A stretch of DNA of 64,000 bases from Geobacillus thermodenitrificans subsp. thermodenitrificans DSM 465 (GTDB lineage Bacteria > Bacillota > Bacilli > Bacillales > Anoxybacillaceae). Numbering within the stretch: position 1 is the stretch's first letter; every line of letters starts with the position of its first letter. Below the pieces are notes generated by a model. It searched no databases. It was not told the origin of the DNA and saw nothing but the letters and a program-made list of their open reading frames with translations. The stretch spans positions 369,600 through 433,599 of the forward strand of contig NZ_AYKT01000002.1 of NCBI RefSeq assembly GCF_000496575.1, in the 5' to 3' direction. Below, in pieces: positions 48,622-57,257 of this stretch. The position numbers and the translations under genes are program-made.

Positions 48622-49487
48622 GGGACTTGGATAAGCATCACTTTTTCGCCGTTTTTCGCCTCTAGCAAGATGAGGATTCTACGATAATCTTTTTGAATCA
48701 AAATGAGCGGCATCGTGCTGCCGATTGGCGAGAGGATGGAACCATCCTCTTTTTTTATGCCTAGCACATACGACTTGTATAACCCTTCCCATAGACGGCC
48801 GATCATCGTTTGCGTTTTTGCTGTCGATAAGCCGGGCAGCGGCTGTTCCGTATAGGCAACCAACTCTGGCAAATAAAGAGCGTAATAGTCGTCTTTGGAT
48901 AAGGAAAAATAATCTAGCAACTCGTCTGCTTTATGACGGAGAAACTCGTTGGCCGCTTTGTTTAAGACGCGCTGCCATTCGCGCTCGTCGTCTGTTTTCG
49001 GCCGCCGGAACGATGTGAGCGGATAGTACGGCGAGTCGATGACATATAAGTACGTACTTGACATCGTCTGGCTGCTCGTAATGACTTCCCCTTTATGCAG
49101 TTCGCCATGATGGAACGTAATCGCTTGGAAGAAACGGCTGTCATGCGTCATCACCGTCTTCTCCATCCGGATCGTATCCACATCCGTTTCCCATTTGGAT
49201 AACACATCAATTAATCGGCCATCGGCAAACAGCAAGGAGATATCTTGTCGCAAATAAGCGCGGCGATTTAACGTCGAGGTGGTTGACCAGCGCAACGTAT
49301 AGCGTTCGCGCTCTTTTTTGGCGCCGAGCACAAGCGTTGTTTTCGCTTCGGTGAATACCGCTTCACGGTCGAGCGGGAAAAATTTGATCGTTTCCACGAT
49401 GCGATGGCGCTCCCACCACGAGAAGAGAGGAGCCGCGACGGCCATAATGACGACAAGCAGCGCGGCAACGATCACCCATCTTTTCAT
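48618..49487 (-). CDS. Membrane-anchored protein of unknown function
   Basis: A 289-residue protein not recognised. It has one N-terminal helix (WVIVAALLVVIMAVAAPLFSWW) and a large extracytoplasmic domain of mixed beta/alpha character without obvious enzyme motifs. A ribosome site AGGAGGATGTC precedes the ATG. It runs against gluP and away from the GerA-like gene. Could be a sporulation or cell-envelope protein, but nothing in the sequence proves it. Confidence 0.65.
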   Translation of the reverse strand: MKRWVIVAALLVVIMAVAAPLFSWWERHRIVETIKFFPLDREAVFTEAKTTLVLGAKKERERYTLRWSTTSTLNRRAYLRQDISLLFADGRLIDVLSKWETDVDTIRMEKTVMTHDSRFFQAITFHHGELHKGEVITSSQTMSSTYLYVIDSPYYPLTSFRRPKTDDEREWQRVLNKAANEFLRHKADELLDYFSLSKDDYYALYLPELVAYTEQPLPGLSTAKTQTMIGRLWEGLYKSYVLGIKKEDGSILSPIGSTMPLILIQKDYRRILILLEAKNGEKVMLIQVP

Positions 49488-49587
49488 GACATCCTCCTGG
49501 ATTGGACAAGGTTGTCACCAATATATGCATCGCAAGGAACATTTATGTATGAATTTCCTTTTCATTGTCTATGATGAGGAGTATATA

Positions 49588-51075
49588 GTGAACGAGCTGC
49601 AGGGGATGATGATGGAAAAACGAGTGCCAAAACAACCAGCCTCCCGCCGCCTTCATGACAATGCTGCTTACTTATCGGAGCGGCTTGGGGTCGACAAAAG
49701 TTTTGATGTCATTCGCCTTGACGTTGAGTATGGCGGCCGGGCCATGGCGTTGTTTATGATTGATGGATTTGTCAAAGATGATATGTTGCACTATTTAATG
49801 GAATATTTATCTGGTCTTGAAGAACATGAACTTAAAAACCATCCGCTCGAGAAGTTGTTAAAGACACATCTTCCTTACGTTGAAATCGGGCAAACAGACG
49901 ATCTCGAAGAAGCAGCCGCCGCGGTGCTTGCAGGACCGACAGCACTCGTCGTTGATGGGGTTGAACATATCATTTTGATTGATGCCCGCACTTATCCGGT
50001 GCGCGGACCGGAAGAACCGGATACCGAGCGGGTGGTGCGCGGGGCGCGCGATGGCTTCGTGGAAACGATCGTCTTTAATACGGCCCTCATCCGCCGCCGC
50101 GTCCGCGACCCGTCGCTGCGCATGGAATATGTGCAGGTGGCGCGTCGTTCAAAAACCGATATTTGTATTTGCTACATCGAGGAAATTGCCGATCCGGAGC
50201 TGGTTCGCCGTGTTCGTGAATCGATCGCCGCCATTGACACGGACGGACTCGTAATGGCGGAAAAAACGGTCGAGGAGTTTGTTTCTGGGCGGCATTGGAA
50301 TCCATATCCCGTTGTCCGCTATACGGAACGTCCCGATACGGCGGCCGCCCATTTGTATGAAGGGCATGTGCTTGTCATTGTTGACGGATCGCCAAGCGTC
50401 ATGATTACTCCGGCGACGTTTTGGCATCATTTGCAGCATGCCGAAGAATATCGGAACAAGCCGATCGTCGGAGCGTATTTGCGGCTTGTCCGTTTTTTAG
50501 CTGTCTGGGCGTCGGTGTTTTTGTTGCCGCTTTGGTACTTGTTCATGACAGAGCCGGAGCTGTTGCCGGGGGCGTTGCAATTTTTAGGAAAGGCGAATTT
50601 AGGTGATATTCCACTTTTTGCCCAGCTTCTTATGATTGAAGTGGGGATGGATATGTTGCGGATGGCCGCCATTCATACACCGTCTTCGCTGGCCACTGCG
50701 CTTGGCCTTGTCGCCGCGCTCATGATCGGCGGCATTGCGGTAGAAGTTGGTCTCTTTTCCAATGAGGTCATTTTATATTTTTCGGTTGCTGCGATCGGCA
50801 CATTTGCAACGCCGAGCTATGAAATGAGTTTGGCAAACCGGCTCGTCCGTATTGCTTTGCTCATTTTGTCGGGCTTGTTCGGCCTGTTTGGCTATGTGCT
50901 CGGCATTGCTGTTTGGATCATTGCATTGGCCAGAATGTCGTCATTTGGCATTCCATACTTATGGCCGTTTATCCCGTTTTCTTACCGGGGGATGCGTGAT
51001 GTGCTCATCCGTTCGCCGATGCCGTTGAAAAACCGGCGGCCGGCTATTCTCCATCCGCGCGACCCCGATCGTTAA
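49588..51075 (+). CDS. GerA/SpoVAF-family spore germination protein
   Basis: A 495-residue member of the GerA A-subunit family, closest in style to SpoVAF. The N-terminal soluble half (LSERLGVDKSFDVIRLDVEY ... GDSP-like loops) contains VERVVRGARDGFVETIVFNTALIRRR and IEEIADPELVRRVR; the C-terminal half has four to five helices and the GerA-typical FWHHLQHAEEY, PLWYLF and FATPSYEMSLANRLVR. Starts at GTG 49588 behind GAGGAGT. No B or C germinant-receptor gene is beside it, so it is an orphan. It likely acts in the spore inner membrane. Confidence 0.82.
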   Translation: MNELQGMMMEKRVPKQPASRRLHDNAAYLSERLGVDKSFDVIRLDVEYGGRAMALFMIDGFVKDDMLHYLMEYLSGLEEHELKNHPLEKLLKTHLPYVEIGQTDDLEEAAAAVLAGPTALVVDGVEHIILIDARTYPVRGPEEPDTERVVRGARDGFVETIVFNTALIRRRVRDPSLRMEYVQVARRSKTDICICYIEEIADPELVRRVRESIAAIDTDGLVMAEKTVEEFVSGRHWNPYPVVRYTERPDTAAAHLYEGHVLVIVDGSPSVMITPATFWHHLQHAEEYRNKPIVGAYLRLVRFLAVWASVFLLPLWYLFMTEPELLPGALQFLGKANLGDIPLFAQLLMIEVGMDMLRMAAIHTPSSLATALGLVAALMIGGIAVEVGLFSNEVILYFSVAAIGTFATPSYEMSLANRLVRIALLILSGLFGLFGYVLGIAVWIIALARMSSFGIPYLWPFIPFSYRGMRDVLIRSPMPLKNRRPAILHPRDPDR

Positions 51076-51112
51076 CGCAGGCGCTGATAGAAGCAGCGCC
51101 TGCATTTTTTTG
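51076..51112 (+). terminator. Terminator after the GerA-like gene
   Basis: GCAGGCGCT and AGCGCCTGC (9-bp perfect stem) followed by ATTTTTTT. Confidence 0.92.
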
Positions 51113-51114
51113 CC

Positions 51115-51144
51115 TTGACTGTCACGGTGGTTTGCCGCTACATT
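51115..51144 (+). promoter_or_regulatory. Promoter of yqgQ-glcK
   Basis: TTGACT (51115-51120) and TACATT (51139-51144) separated by 18 bp, 30 bp before yqgQ. Confidence 0.6.
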
Positions 51145-51173
51145 AAAAAGAGAGAAAAGGAGCTTAGAAGACG

Positions 51174-51386
51174 ATGAAGACAGTATATGATGTGCAACAG
51201 TTACTTAAACAGTTTGGCACGATTATTTATGTCGGCGACCGGCTTGCCGATTTAGAGTTGATGGAAGAGGAAGTGAAAGAACTGTACGAGTCCCAGCTGA
51301 TCGATGCCAAACAGTTGCAGGCCGCACTATTCATTTTGCGGCATGAAGCGCAAATCGAGCGAGAAAAACGAATGACAAAAGGATGA
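51174..51386 (+). CDS. yqgQ: DUF910 protein YqgQ
   Basis: A 70-residue helical protein of the YqgQ family (MKTVYDVQQLLKQFGTIIYV ... ADLELMEEEVKELYES). The family is suggested to bind nucleic acid, and the gene is almost always next to glcK. It is 7 bp before glcK and shares its promoter. Function unproven. Confidence 0.9.
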   Translation: MKTVYDVQQLLKQFGTIIYVGDRLADLELMEEEVKELYESQLIDAKQLQAALFILRHEAQIEREKRMTKG

Positions 51387-51393
51387 GGACGAA

Positions 51394-52347
51394 ATGCAAC
51401 AATGGTTGGTAGGTATTGATCTTGGCGGTACAACGATCAAAATGGCGTTTGTGACAACTAGCGGCGATATCGTGCATAAATGGGAGATCCCAACCAATAT
51501 TTCGAATCGCGGGGAGCATATTGTCGCTGATATTGCCCGGTCGCTTGATGAGACGCTCGTCAAGCTTAATGCGACGAAAGAGCAATTGCTCGCAATCGGC
51601 ATCGGCGCCCCGGGGCCGGTGCAAGAGGAAACGGGGACACTGTATGAGGCCATCAACTTAGGGTGGACGAATTATCCTTTGAAACAGCAATTGGAAGCGG
51701 CAACAATGTTGCCGGTGGCTGTGGATAACGACGCCAATATCGCTGCGCTCGGTGAAATGTGGAAAGGAGCTGGGGGCGGTGCACGCCATTTGCTGTTTGT
51801 CACGCTCGGCACCGGCGTGGGCGGCGGTGTGATCTCCAATGGCACCATCGTGCGCGGGACGAACGGTGCCGGTGGGGAGCTCGGCCATATGACGATGGTC
51901 GTCGATGGAGGCGCGCCATGTAATTGCGGAAAAACCGGTTGTCTTGAAACGATTGCGTCGGCGACCGGAATCGTGCGGATCACTAACGAAAAACTGGCCG
52001 CTGACGAGCAGCCAAGCGTGCTGCGCGGCGGAGAGGTCACCGCCAAAGCTGTGTTTGATGCCGCCAAAGCAGGTGATCCGCTCGCGCTACAAATCGTTGA
52101 CGAAGTGACGCACTACCTCGGTTTGGCGTTGGCGAACGCCGCCAATGTAACCAATCCGGAGAAAATCGTCATCGGCGGCGGTGTCTCGAAAGCAGGCGAT
52201 ATACTCGTTGAGCATGTGACCACCCATTTCCGTCGTTTCGCTTTTCCACGCGTCGCTGCTGGAGCTGAGATCGCCTTGGCGACGCTCGGCAATGATGCGG
52301 GTGTCATCGGCGGCGCCTGGCTGGCCAAAGCGCTTGCCGGTGCCTAA
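51394..52347 (+). CDS. glcK: Glucokinase (ROK family)
   Basis: Glucokinase phosphorylates glucose at the start of glycolysis. The 317-residue ROK protein has the ATP motif GIDLGGTTIKMAFV, substrate and metal motifs GELGHMTMVVDGG and CNCGKTGCLETIASATG, and the C-terminal VIGGGVSKAGD. It is a cytoplasmic homodimer in relatives. It lies behind yqgQ, before a terminator. Confidence 0.96.
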   Translation: MQQWLVGIDLGGTTIKMAFVTTSGDIVHKWEIPTNISNRGEHIVADIARSLDETLVKLNATKEQLLAIGIGAPGPVQEETGTLYEAINLGWTNYPLKQQLEAATMLPVAVDNDANIAALGEMWKGAGGGARHLLFVTLGTGVGGGVISNGTIVRGTNGAGGELGHMTMVVDGGAPCNCGKTGCLETIASATGIVRITNEKLAADEQPSVLRGGEVTAKAVFDAAKAGDPLALQIVDEVTHYLGLALANAANVTNPEKIVIGGGVSKAGDILVEHVTTHFRRFAFPRVAAGAEIALATLGNDAGVIGGAWLAKALAGA

Positions 52348-52349
52348 AA

Positions 52350-52392
52350 CAACAACGGCTGGCTGCCATATGGCGGCAAGCCGTTGTTTTCA
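52350..52392 (+). terminator. Terminator after glcK
   Basis: AACAACGGCT and AGCCGTTGTT form the base of a long stem with TGCC/GGCA-type pairs inside, followed by TTTT. Confidence 0.88.
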
Positions 52393-52450
52393 TTTTTTGG
52401 CGTCCATTGACATATGTTGGAGATAGAAGAATAGGAAGGAGAGACGGCGC

Positions 52451-53614
52451 ATGCACATTCAAGCATGGCCAGGAGATACGTTTGAGAAGTATGGGCGATG
52501 GTTTGGTGTGCCGACCGAGTTAATCATGGACGCCAATTTGCACGTTGAAAAGGGAAGGCTATGCCCGGGACAGACGGTTGCTATTCCAGGATATGACATG
52601 ATGGATACGTGGGAAGCGCTCGCTAGCTGCCTGTCGCTGCCGGTCGAGGCGCTGCAGCGGCTGCCGGGGGCGATGGCGGTCATCAACGGAACAGTACCGT
52701 TGCCGAAGCGGATCATTTCCCCTGTTGTCCGTCGCGCCCAGCCTTATGATTTTGCCGCTCTTGCCGAAGATATTGAAGCGATTATTCGCTGCTATCCATT
52801 TGTGCGCCGACGGACGATCGGTCATAGTGTGCTCGGCTTGCCGCTTGTCGAGCTGCAAATTGGCCGTGGGCCCGTGCGCATCCATATGAACGGATCATTC
52901 CATGCTAATGAGTGGATTACAACGGCGGTGTTAATGGCGCTCATTGATGATTATTTACGAGCGCTTGTCGATGATGCCGTGCTTGCTGGCCATCGGGTGC
53001 TTGAATATTACCATAAAGTTACCCTTTCGATCGTGCCGATGGTCAACCCGGATGGTGTCAACCTCGTGCTTAACGGCCCGCCCGAAGAGGAGACATACCG
53101 AAACGACGTCGTCCGCATCAACGGCGGTTCGCTCGATTTTTCACAATGGAAAGCGAATATTCGCGGCGTTGATTTAAACAATCAATTTCCGGCTCGCTGG
53201 GAAATTGAACAGGCTCGCAAACCGCCAAAAGCACCGGCACCGCGTGATTTTCCAGGCTTTGCCCCCCTCACTGAGCCGGAGGCGAAGGCGATGGCAGCGT
53301 TGGCGGAAACAAGCGATTTTGCCATGGTTGTCGCGTTTCATACACAAGGAAAAGAAATTTACTGGGGATATGAAGGATTGGAACCATTCGAAGCGGAAGC
53401 GACCGTCAAGGCGATGGCGGAAGCAAGCGGATACAAGGCTATCCGCTACATTGACAGCCATGCTGGCTATCGCGATTGGTTCATTCAGATGTGGAAGCGG
53501 CGTGGCTATACGGTCGAGCTCGGAGAGGGCGTCAATCCGCTGCCGCTCTCACAATTTGCGCAAATTTACCAAGAGGCCCTCGGCCTGTTCTTAGCAACGC
53601 TCAAAATGGCGTAA
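52451..53614 (+). CDS. yqgT: M14 zinc carboxypeptidase, gamma-D-glutamyl-diamino acid endopeptidase type
   Basis: A 387-residue peptidase related to Bacillus YqgT and endopeptidase I of spore cell wall. The first 100 residues hold LysM-like segments (IQAWPGDTFEKYGRWFGVP; LCPGQTVAIPGYDMM). The M14 domain has zinc ligands in MNGSFHANEW and VVAFHTQGKEIYW and the catalytic glutamate in YTVELGEGVNPLPL. It has no signal peptide, so it acts in the cytoplasm or sporulating cell. It probably cuts gamma-D-Glu-diaminopimelate bonds. Confidence 0.9.
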   Translation: MHIQAWPGDTFEKYGRWFGVPTELIMDANLHVEKGRLCPGQTVAIPGYDMMDTWEALASCLSLPVEALQRLPGAMAVINGTVPLPKRIISPVVRRAQPYDFAALAEDIEAIIRCYPFVRRRTIGHSVLGLPLVELQIGRGPVRIHMNGSFHANEWITTAVLMALIDDYLRALVDDAVLAGHRVLEYYHKVTLSIVPMVNPDGVNLVLNGPPEEETYRNDVVRINGGSLDFSQWKANIRGVDLNNQFPARWEIEQARKPPKAPAPRDFPGFAPLTEPEAKAMAALAETSDFAMVVAFHTQGKEIYWGYEGLEPFEAEATVKAMAEASGYKAIRYIDSHAGYRDWFIQMWKRRGYTVELGEGVNPLPLSQFAQIYQEALGLFLATLKMA

Positions 53615-53620
53615 AAAAAC

Positions 53621-53651
53621 GCAAGAGGCTCGATTTGCCTCTTGCCTTTTT
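53621..53651 (+). terminator. Terminator after the M14 peptidase gene
   Basis: GCAAGAGGC/GCCTCTTGC (9 bp perfect) with loop TCGATTT and CTTTTT. Confidence 0.9.
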
Positions 53652-53826
53652 AATGTGTGCCGGTCGGAATTCCGTTATGCAAAATTGTCATGATCGTAAA
53701 CCAGCCGAATACAGCCGCCGTTCCAAGTCCGAACAAAAACCCGAGCACGTTTTTCTCGCGCAACGTCCGAAGCATTCCATAAAGGGCCAGCAACGAGATG
53801 AGCGCGAAAATAATCACTGTACCCAT
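53650..53826 (-). CDS. DUF2759 small membrane protein
   Basis: A 58-residue protein MGTVIIFALISLLALYGMLR ... GIPTGTH with two membrane helices separated by RTLREKNVLG. It fits the DUF2759 family of Bacilli (YqgW/YqgX neighbours). The start is preceded on the minus strand by GAGGAGGGAAAACG. Function unknown. Confidence 0.8.
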   Translation of the reverse strand: MGTVIIFALISLLALYGMLRTLREKNVLGFLFGLGTAAVFGWFTIMTILHNGIPTGTH

Positions 53827-54005
53827 CGTTTTCCCTCCTCATGAAACAGTATGTACAAACGAGTCCATTCTTTTTCATTGTAATCTTTTTTCTTCCATTT
53901 GTCGAGGTCCATTCCCTTTTTATTTTTTCCTTTCATCGTGTGGGAAAAAACAGTAAAATAAAGCTAAACATGCATTGGCCATGCCAAATAAAGGAGGAAA
54001 CGGTT

Positions 54006-54638
54006 ATGGAATGGACGCGCATTCCTGTCGGCCCAATTCAGGCGAATGCTTACCTTTTGTCAGCCGAAGACGGCTCATGCGTCATCGTTGACCCCGGAGC
54101 GGAAGGAGCAGCGCTCGTTCGCCGAATGGAGGAAAAACAGCTGACGCCGTTGGCAATTTTATTGACGCACGCCCATTTTGACCATATCGGCGGCATTCCA
54201 GATGTGCTCGCCCGCTGGGATGTTCCAGTCTATTTGCATGAAAACGAAAAGCAGTGGCTACAAGATCCAGCGTTAAATAGCTCGCTTTATTTTGGGGCTC
54301 CGGTCGTTGTCCGCTGCGAACCGACATGCATCGCAGGGCGGACGACGCTGACGATTGGCCCGTTTGTGTTTGACGTCCGCGAAACGCCGGGCCACTCACC
54401 GGGCAGTGTCTCGTATTATTGCGAAGCAGCGCAAATTGTATTTTCCGGTGATGTGCTGTTTGCCGGCAGCATTGGGCGTACCGATTTGCCAGGCGGCAAT
54501 CATCAACAGCTGCTAAACAGCATTCATGACGAGTTGCTCACGCTGCCTGAGGAGACGATTGTCCTCTCTGGCCATGGGCCGGAGACGACGATTGGCGCAG
54601 AAATGGACACAAATCCGTTTTTGCATGGGTTTTCATAA
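54006..54638 (+). CDS. yqgX: Metallo-beta-lactamase-fold hydrolase YqgX
   Basis: A 210-residue glyoxalase II-like hydrolase with two metal sites: THAHFDHIGG, GHSPGSVSYY, FSGDVLFAGSIGRTDLPGG and LSGHGPETTIG. YqgX-type proteins may hydrolyse thioesters such as S-lactoyl derivatives; the substrate is uncertain. ATG 54006 follows AAAGGAGGAAAC; the in-frame stretch from 53841 is not part of it. Confidence 0.93.
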   Translation: MEWTRIPVGPIQANAYLLSAEDGSCVIVDPGAEGAALVRRMEEKQLTPLAILLTHAHFDHIGGIPDVLARWDVPVYLHENEKQWLQDPALNSSLYFGAPVVVRCEPTCIAGRTTLTIGPFVFDVRETPGHSPGSVSYYCEAAQIVFSGDVLFAGSIGRTDLPGGNHQQLLNSIHDELLTLPEETIVLSGHGPETTIGAEMDTNPFLHGFS

Positions 54639-54866
54639 GAAAAGCAACGCATGGAGTTAAACGATGTTCGCATCATGAAAAACAGGCAGACGACCGTCTG
54701 CCTGTAAAAACAGAAAAAACCCTCCTTAGTCGTGCCAAGAAGGGTTTTCGGGGGATGTTCTATTCACCATCATGGGAGGGGATATAGTTGAGCTACTAAT
54801 ATAACGATATACGATTGTTTTTACTATGTCAATAGTAAAAAACAAGAAACCTTGAGGAAGGAATGA
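54639..54866. other. Intergenic region with three hairpins
   Basis: No gene is seen. ACAGGCAGAC/GTCTGCCTGT at 54682-54705 has its T run on the minus strand. AAAACCCTCCTT pairs with AAGAAGGGTTTT (54716-54747, one mismatch) and is the likely end of yqgX. TTTTTACTAT/ATAGTAAAAA at 54818-54841 is a perfect 10-bp repeat around GTCA, 25 bp before the next start, and may be an operator. Confidence 0.5.
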
Positions 54867-55997
54867 ATGATGGAGCGACTGTACAAGGAAATTGCCGCAG
54901 CGCCGGACGGACGAGTGTCATATGCGGATTATATGCAAATGGCCCTTTATGATGAACGTTTCGGCTATTACACGCGTGAACGGGAGAAAATAGGAAAGGA
55001 AGGCGATTTTTTCACGAACAGCTCTTTGGCGCCGGCGTTTGGAAAAGCGCTTGCTTCGTTTTTGATCCGACTTGTAGAACAGGGAGGGCTGCCGCCGGCT
55101 GTTTGCGAATGGGGGGGCGGAGACGGGCGTCTAGCGCTGGCCGTATTGGAAGAATGGAAGAAAAAAAGCCCGCATACATATAAAAATTTGTCGTATACGA
55201 TCATCGACCAAAGTCCGTTTCACCGCCGGCGCCAACAGGAAACGCTGCGTCCGGTTGCGGAACGAGTGAGACAATATGACACTATTTCTCGTTGGCTTGA
55301 TGAGTGCGGGCCGTTTTCCGGCATTGTGTTTAGCAACGAATTTTTTGATGCATTTCCAGTCCATGTCATCACAAAGGAACAGGGTGTTTTGTACGAATGT
55401 TTTGTCGCCGCCCGCAACGGTCGGCTCGTTGAGGAAAAAGCACCGCTTCGAAATCCGGACATTATTCATTATTTGGATGAGCGCGGTTTGGCTCTCTCCG
55501 AAGGTCAGCGGTTGGAAGTGCCGTTGGCGATGAAACAGTTTTGGCTCGAAATCAGCCCGCTGTTCCGTCAAGCAGTGATGGTAACAATCGATTACGGTTA
55601 CACGGATGAACAGCTGGGGGCACCAACGCGTCGGCACGGGAGTTTACGCGGCTATTTCCGCCATCAGCTCATTTCAGACCCGCTCTGTCATCCGGGAGAG
55701 ATGGACTTGACGTCCCATGTGCAATGGGATGCACTTCGTTTATACGCCCGGCGGGCCGGGTGGGAGGAAGTGGCGTTCGTCCGCCAAGATCGGTTTTTGT
55801 TAGCGGCTGGTCTCTTAAACGAATGGGTCGTTTCCGAAAGCGCGGAGTTGTTTTCATCGGCGAGTCGACAAAACCGAATGATCCGCACGCTTATTACCGA
55901 TGACGGCATCAGCCGCTTTTTTGATGTGCTCATTCATCAAAAAGGAGTAAGGCTTTCCGCCTTGGATATTTGGGCGGCGCCGGAGTTTTTGCCGTAA
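54867..55997 (+). CDS. MidA/NDUFAF7-type SAM-dependent methyltransferase
   Basis: A 376-residue class I methyltransferase of the COG1565/DUF185 family. It shows the family N-terminus RVSYADYMQMALYDERFGYYT, the SAM motif VCEWGGGDGRLA, IVFSNEFFDAFPVHV and VTIDYGYTDEQL. In mitochondria NDUFAF7 methylates an arginine of complex I; a bacterial substrate is not established. Two neighbouring ATGs (54867, 54870) are possible behind GAGGAAGG. The flanking hairpins are similar to each other. Confidence 0.87.
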   Translation: MMERLYKEIAAAPDGRVSYADYMQMALYDERFGYYTREREKIGKEGDFFTNSSLAPAFGKALASFLIRLVEQGGLPPAVCEWGGGDGRLALAVLEEWKKKSPHTYKNLSYTIIDQSPFHRRRQQETLRPVAERVRQYDTISRWLDECGPFSGIVFSNEFFDAFPVHVITKEQGVLYECFVAARNGRLVEEKAPLRNPDIIHYLDERGLALSEGQRLEVPLAMKQFWLEISPLFRQAVMVTIDYGYTDEQLGAPTRRHGSLRGYFRHQLISDPLCHPGEMDLTSHVQWDALRLYARRAGWEEVAFVRQDRFLLAAGLLNEWVVSESAELFSSASRQNRMIRTLITDDGISRFFDVLIHQKGVRLSALDIWAAPEFLP

Positions 55998-56000
55998 AGA

Positions 56001-56030
56001 AAAACAGGCAGAGGGATCTGCCTGTTTTTA
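56001..56030 (+). terminator. Bidirectional terminator between the methyltransferase and DUF2626 genes
   Basis: AAAACAGGCAGA/TCTGCCTGTTTT with loop GGGA has A and T runs on both sides and serves both converging genes. Confidence 0.92.
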
Positions 56031-56270
56031 TTCGCCCATGCCGGGTACCATCATAAATGTTGTCCAATACGTGAACGCAGCAAAGAAAATCGTTAAATAT
56101 GCCCCGAAAATATAAATGTACATTCTTTCGGTCAGCTTTAAAAAGCCAAGGAACAAGAAAAACACCGTTTGGCCAAAGAAGATGAGCGAGGTTGTATGCA
56201 TATGGCCGAGGTAAAACATGACGGCGAAAATGCCAGTCCAAAAGGCAAGCACGCGGAACATGCGATCCAT
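56028..56270 (-). CDS. yqgY: DUF2626 membrane protein (YqgY)
   Basis: An 80-residue protein with three hydrophobic helices (RMFRVLAFWTGIFAVMFYLG; TSLIFFGQTVFFLFLGFL; IYIFGAYLTIFFAAFTYW) that matches DUF2626/YqgY. Function unknown. It is preceded by AAGGAGGGATAC. The 160 bp beyond it to the next gene show nothing certain. Confidence 0.82.
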   Translation of the reverse strand: MDRMFRVLAFWTGIFAVMFYLGHMHTTSLIFFGQTVFFLFLGFLKLTERMYIYIFGAYLTIFFAAFTYWTTFMMVPGMGE

Positions 56271-56432
56271 TATGTATCCCTCCTTTTATGCAATCCAGTT
56301 GTCCTTACTTATTATAATGTACAATAGTTGGGAATGTAAATAACGCTTTCGGACAGGCTGTAAGAAAAAGATTGGGCGCCTGCCGTCAAACAGCCACCCT
56401 CGTATGAAGAAAAAAGGGGAGAAGGACCGCTG

Positions 56433-57131
56433 CTACGGGCGGATGGCGATGCGGTAGGCGCAACGGCGGCTGCCGTTCATCATATTTTCTGTTTCATTCA
56501 CTTTGGCATCGGCAAACAGCGCTTCCACCATTCCTTCTAAAAAAGCATGGTGCATTCCGCAAACGGTATCCGGTTGCTGTACGGCGATTTCTTTGAACGG
56601 ACAGTTGAAAATGTCGAGGTAAAGCATTTGTTCGTCTTCTTCATATTGAATTTGCGGAAGAAATCCGGCCGCTTCAGCTGCTTCTTCCATGATGCGGATT
56701 TTTTCCTCCAAGGTAAGCGCACTTGTTGATCTGTTATGCGGCAGACGGTTGGCAACGAGTTCATAGCCAAATTGTTTTCCCGTTTCACGCAATGCTTCAA
56801 GCCCGACCGGACCAAGTTTGGCCATCGTTTGAATGGCGATGCGGGCCAAAAGCTTGTAATCACGGAACGGAAAGTACAGCCCGACTACTTCGTCCGACAA
56901 TCGGTACAATCGACTCGGACGTCCGCCTTTTCCCGTTTTTTGCGTATCCGATACGACCATGCGAACATCTTCAAGTTTTGTTAAGTGAAGACGGGCAACG
57001 TTCGGATGGATGTGGAATTTTTCGGCGATCTCTTGAACCGAAACTTCGCGGTGTATTTTAGCCATGTATTCGTAAATATGAAACCTTGTTGGGTCAGATA
57101 GCACGTTTGTAATTTTTAACGTTTGTTCCAT
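56433..57131 (-). CDS. HTH transcriptional regulator with cysteine-rich C-terminus (SufR-like)
   Basis: A 232-residue regulator. The N-terminus is an ArsR/MarR-like winged helix (VLSDPTRFHIYEYMAKIHRE ... VQEIAEKFHIHPNVARLHL ... GKGGRPSRLYRLS). The C-terminal domain has cysteines in FNCPFKEIA, VCGMHHAFL and RRCAYRI, spaced like the iron-sulfur ligands of SufR-type repressors. It may sense redox or cluster status. Targets are unknown; comGA is divergent and 200 bp away, so that shared region is a candidate. Confidence 0.78.
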   Translation of the reverse strand: MEQTLKITNVLSDPTRFHIYEYMAKIHREVSVQEIAEKFHIHPNVARLHLTKLEDVRMVVSDTQKTGKGGRPSRLYRLSDEVVGLYFPFRDYKLLARIAIQTMAKLGPVGLEALRETGKQFGYELVANRLPHNRSTSALTLEEKIRIMEEAAEAAGFLPQIQYEEDEQMLYLDIFNCPFKEIAVQQPDTVCGMHHAFLEGMVEALFADAKVNETENMMNGSRRCAYRIAIRP

Positions 57132-57257
57132 CGGGTTTCCCTCCTAAATAAATCATTGATACGGTTATTATAATGAAATGGGTCAAAGCAAGGAATGATT
57201 TTTGTCACTATTGGCGGCGAGTCGGACAAAATTCAAAAAATGTTCACGAAAAATTTT

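Noticed and set aside
54682..54705. Terminator of yqgX
   Set aside because: The hairpin is followed by A residues on the plus strand, so it cannot work for a plus-strand gene; its T run is on the other strand.
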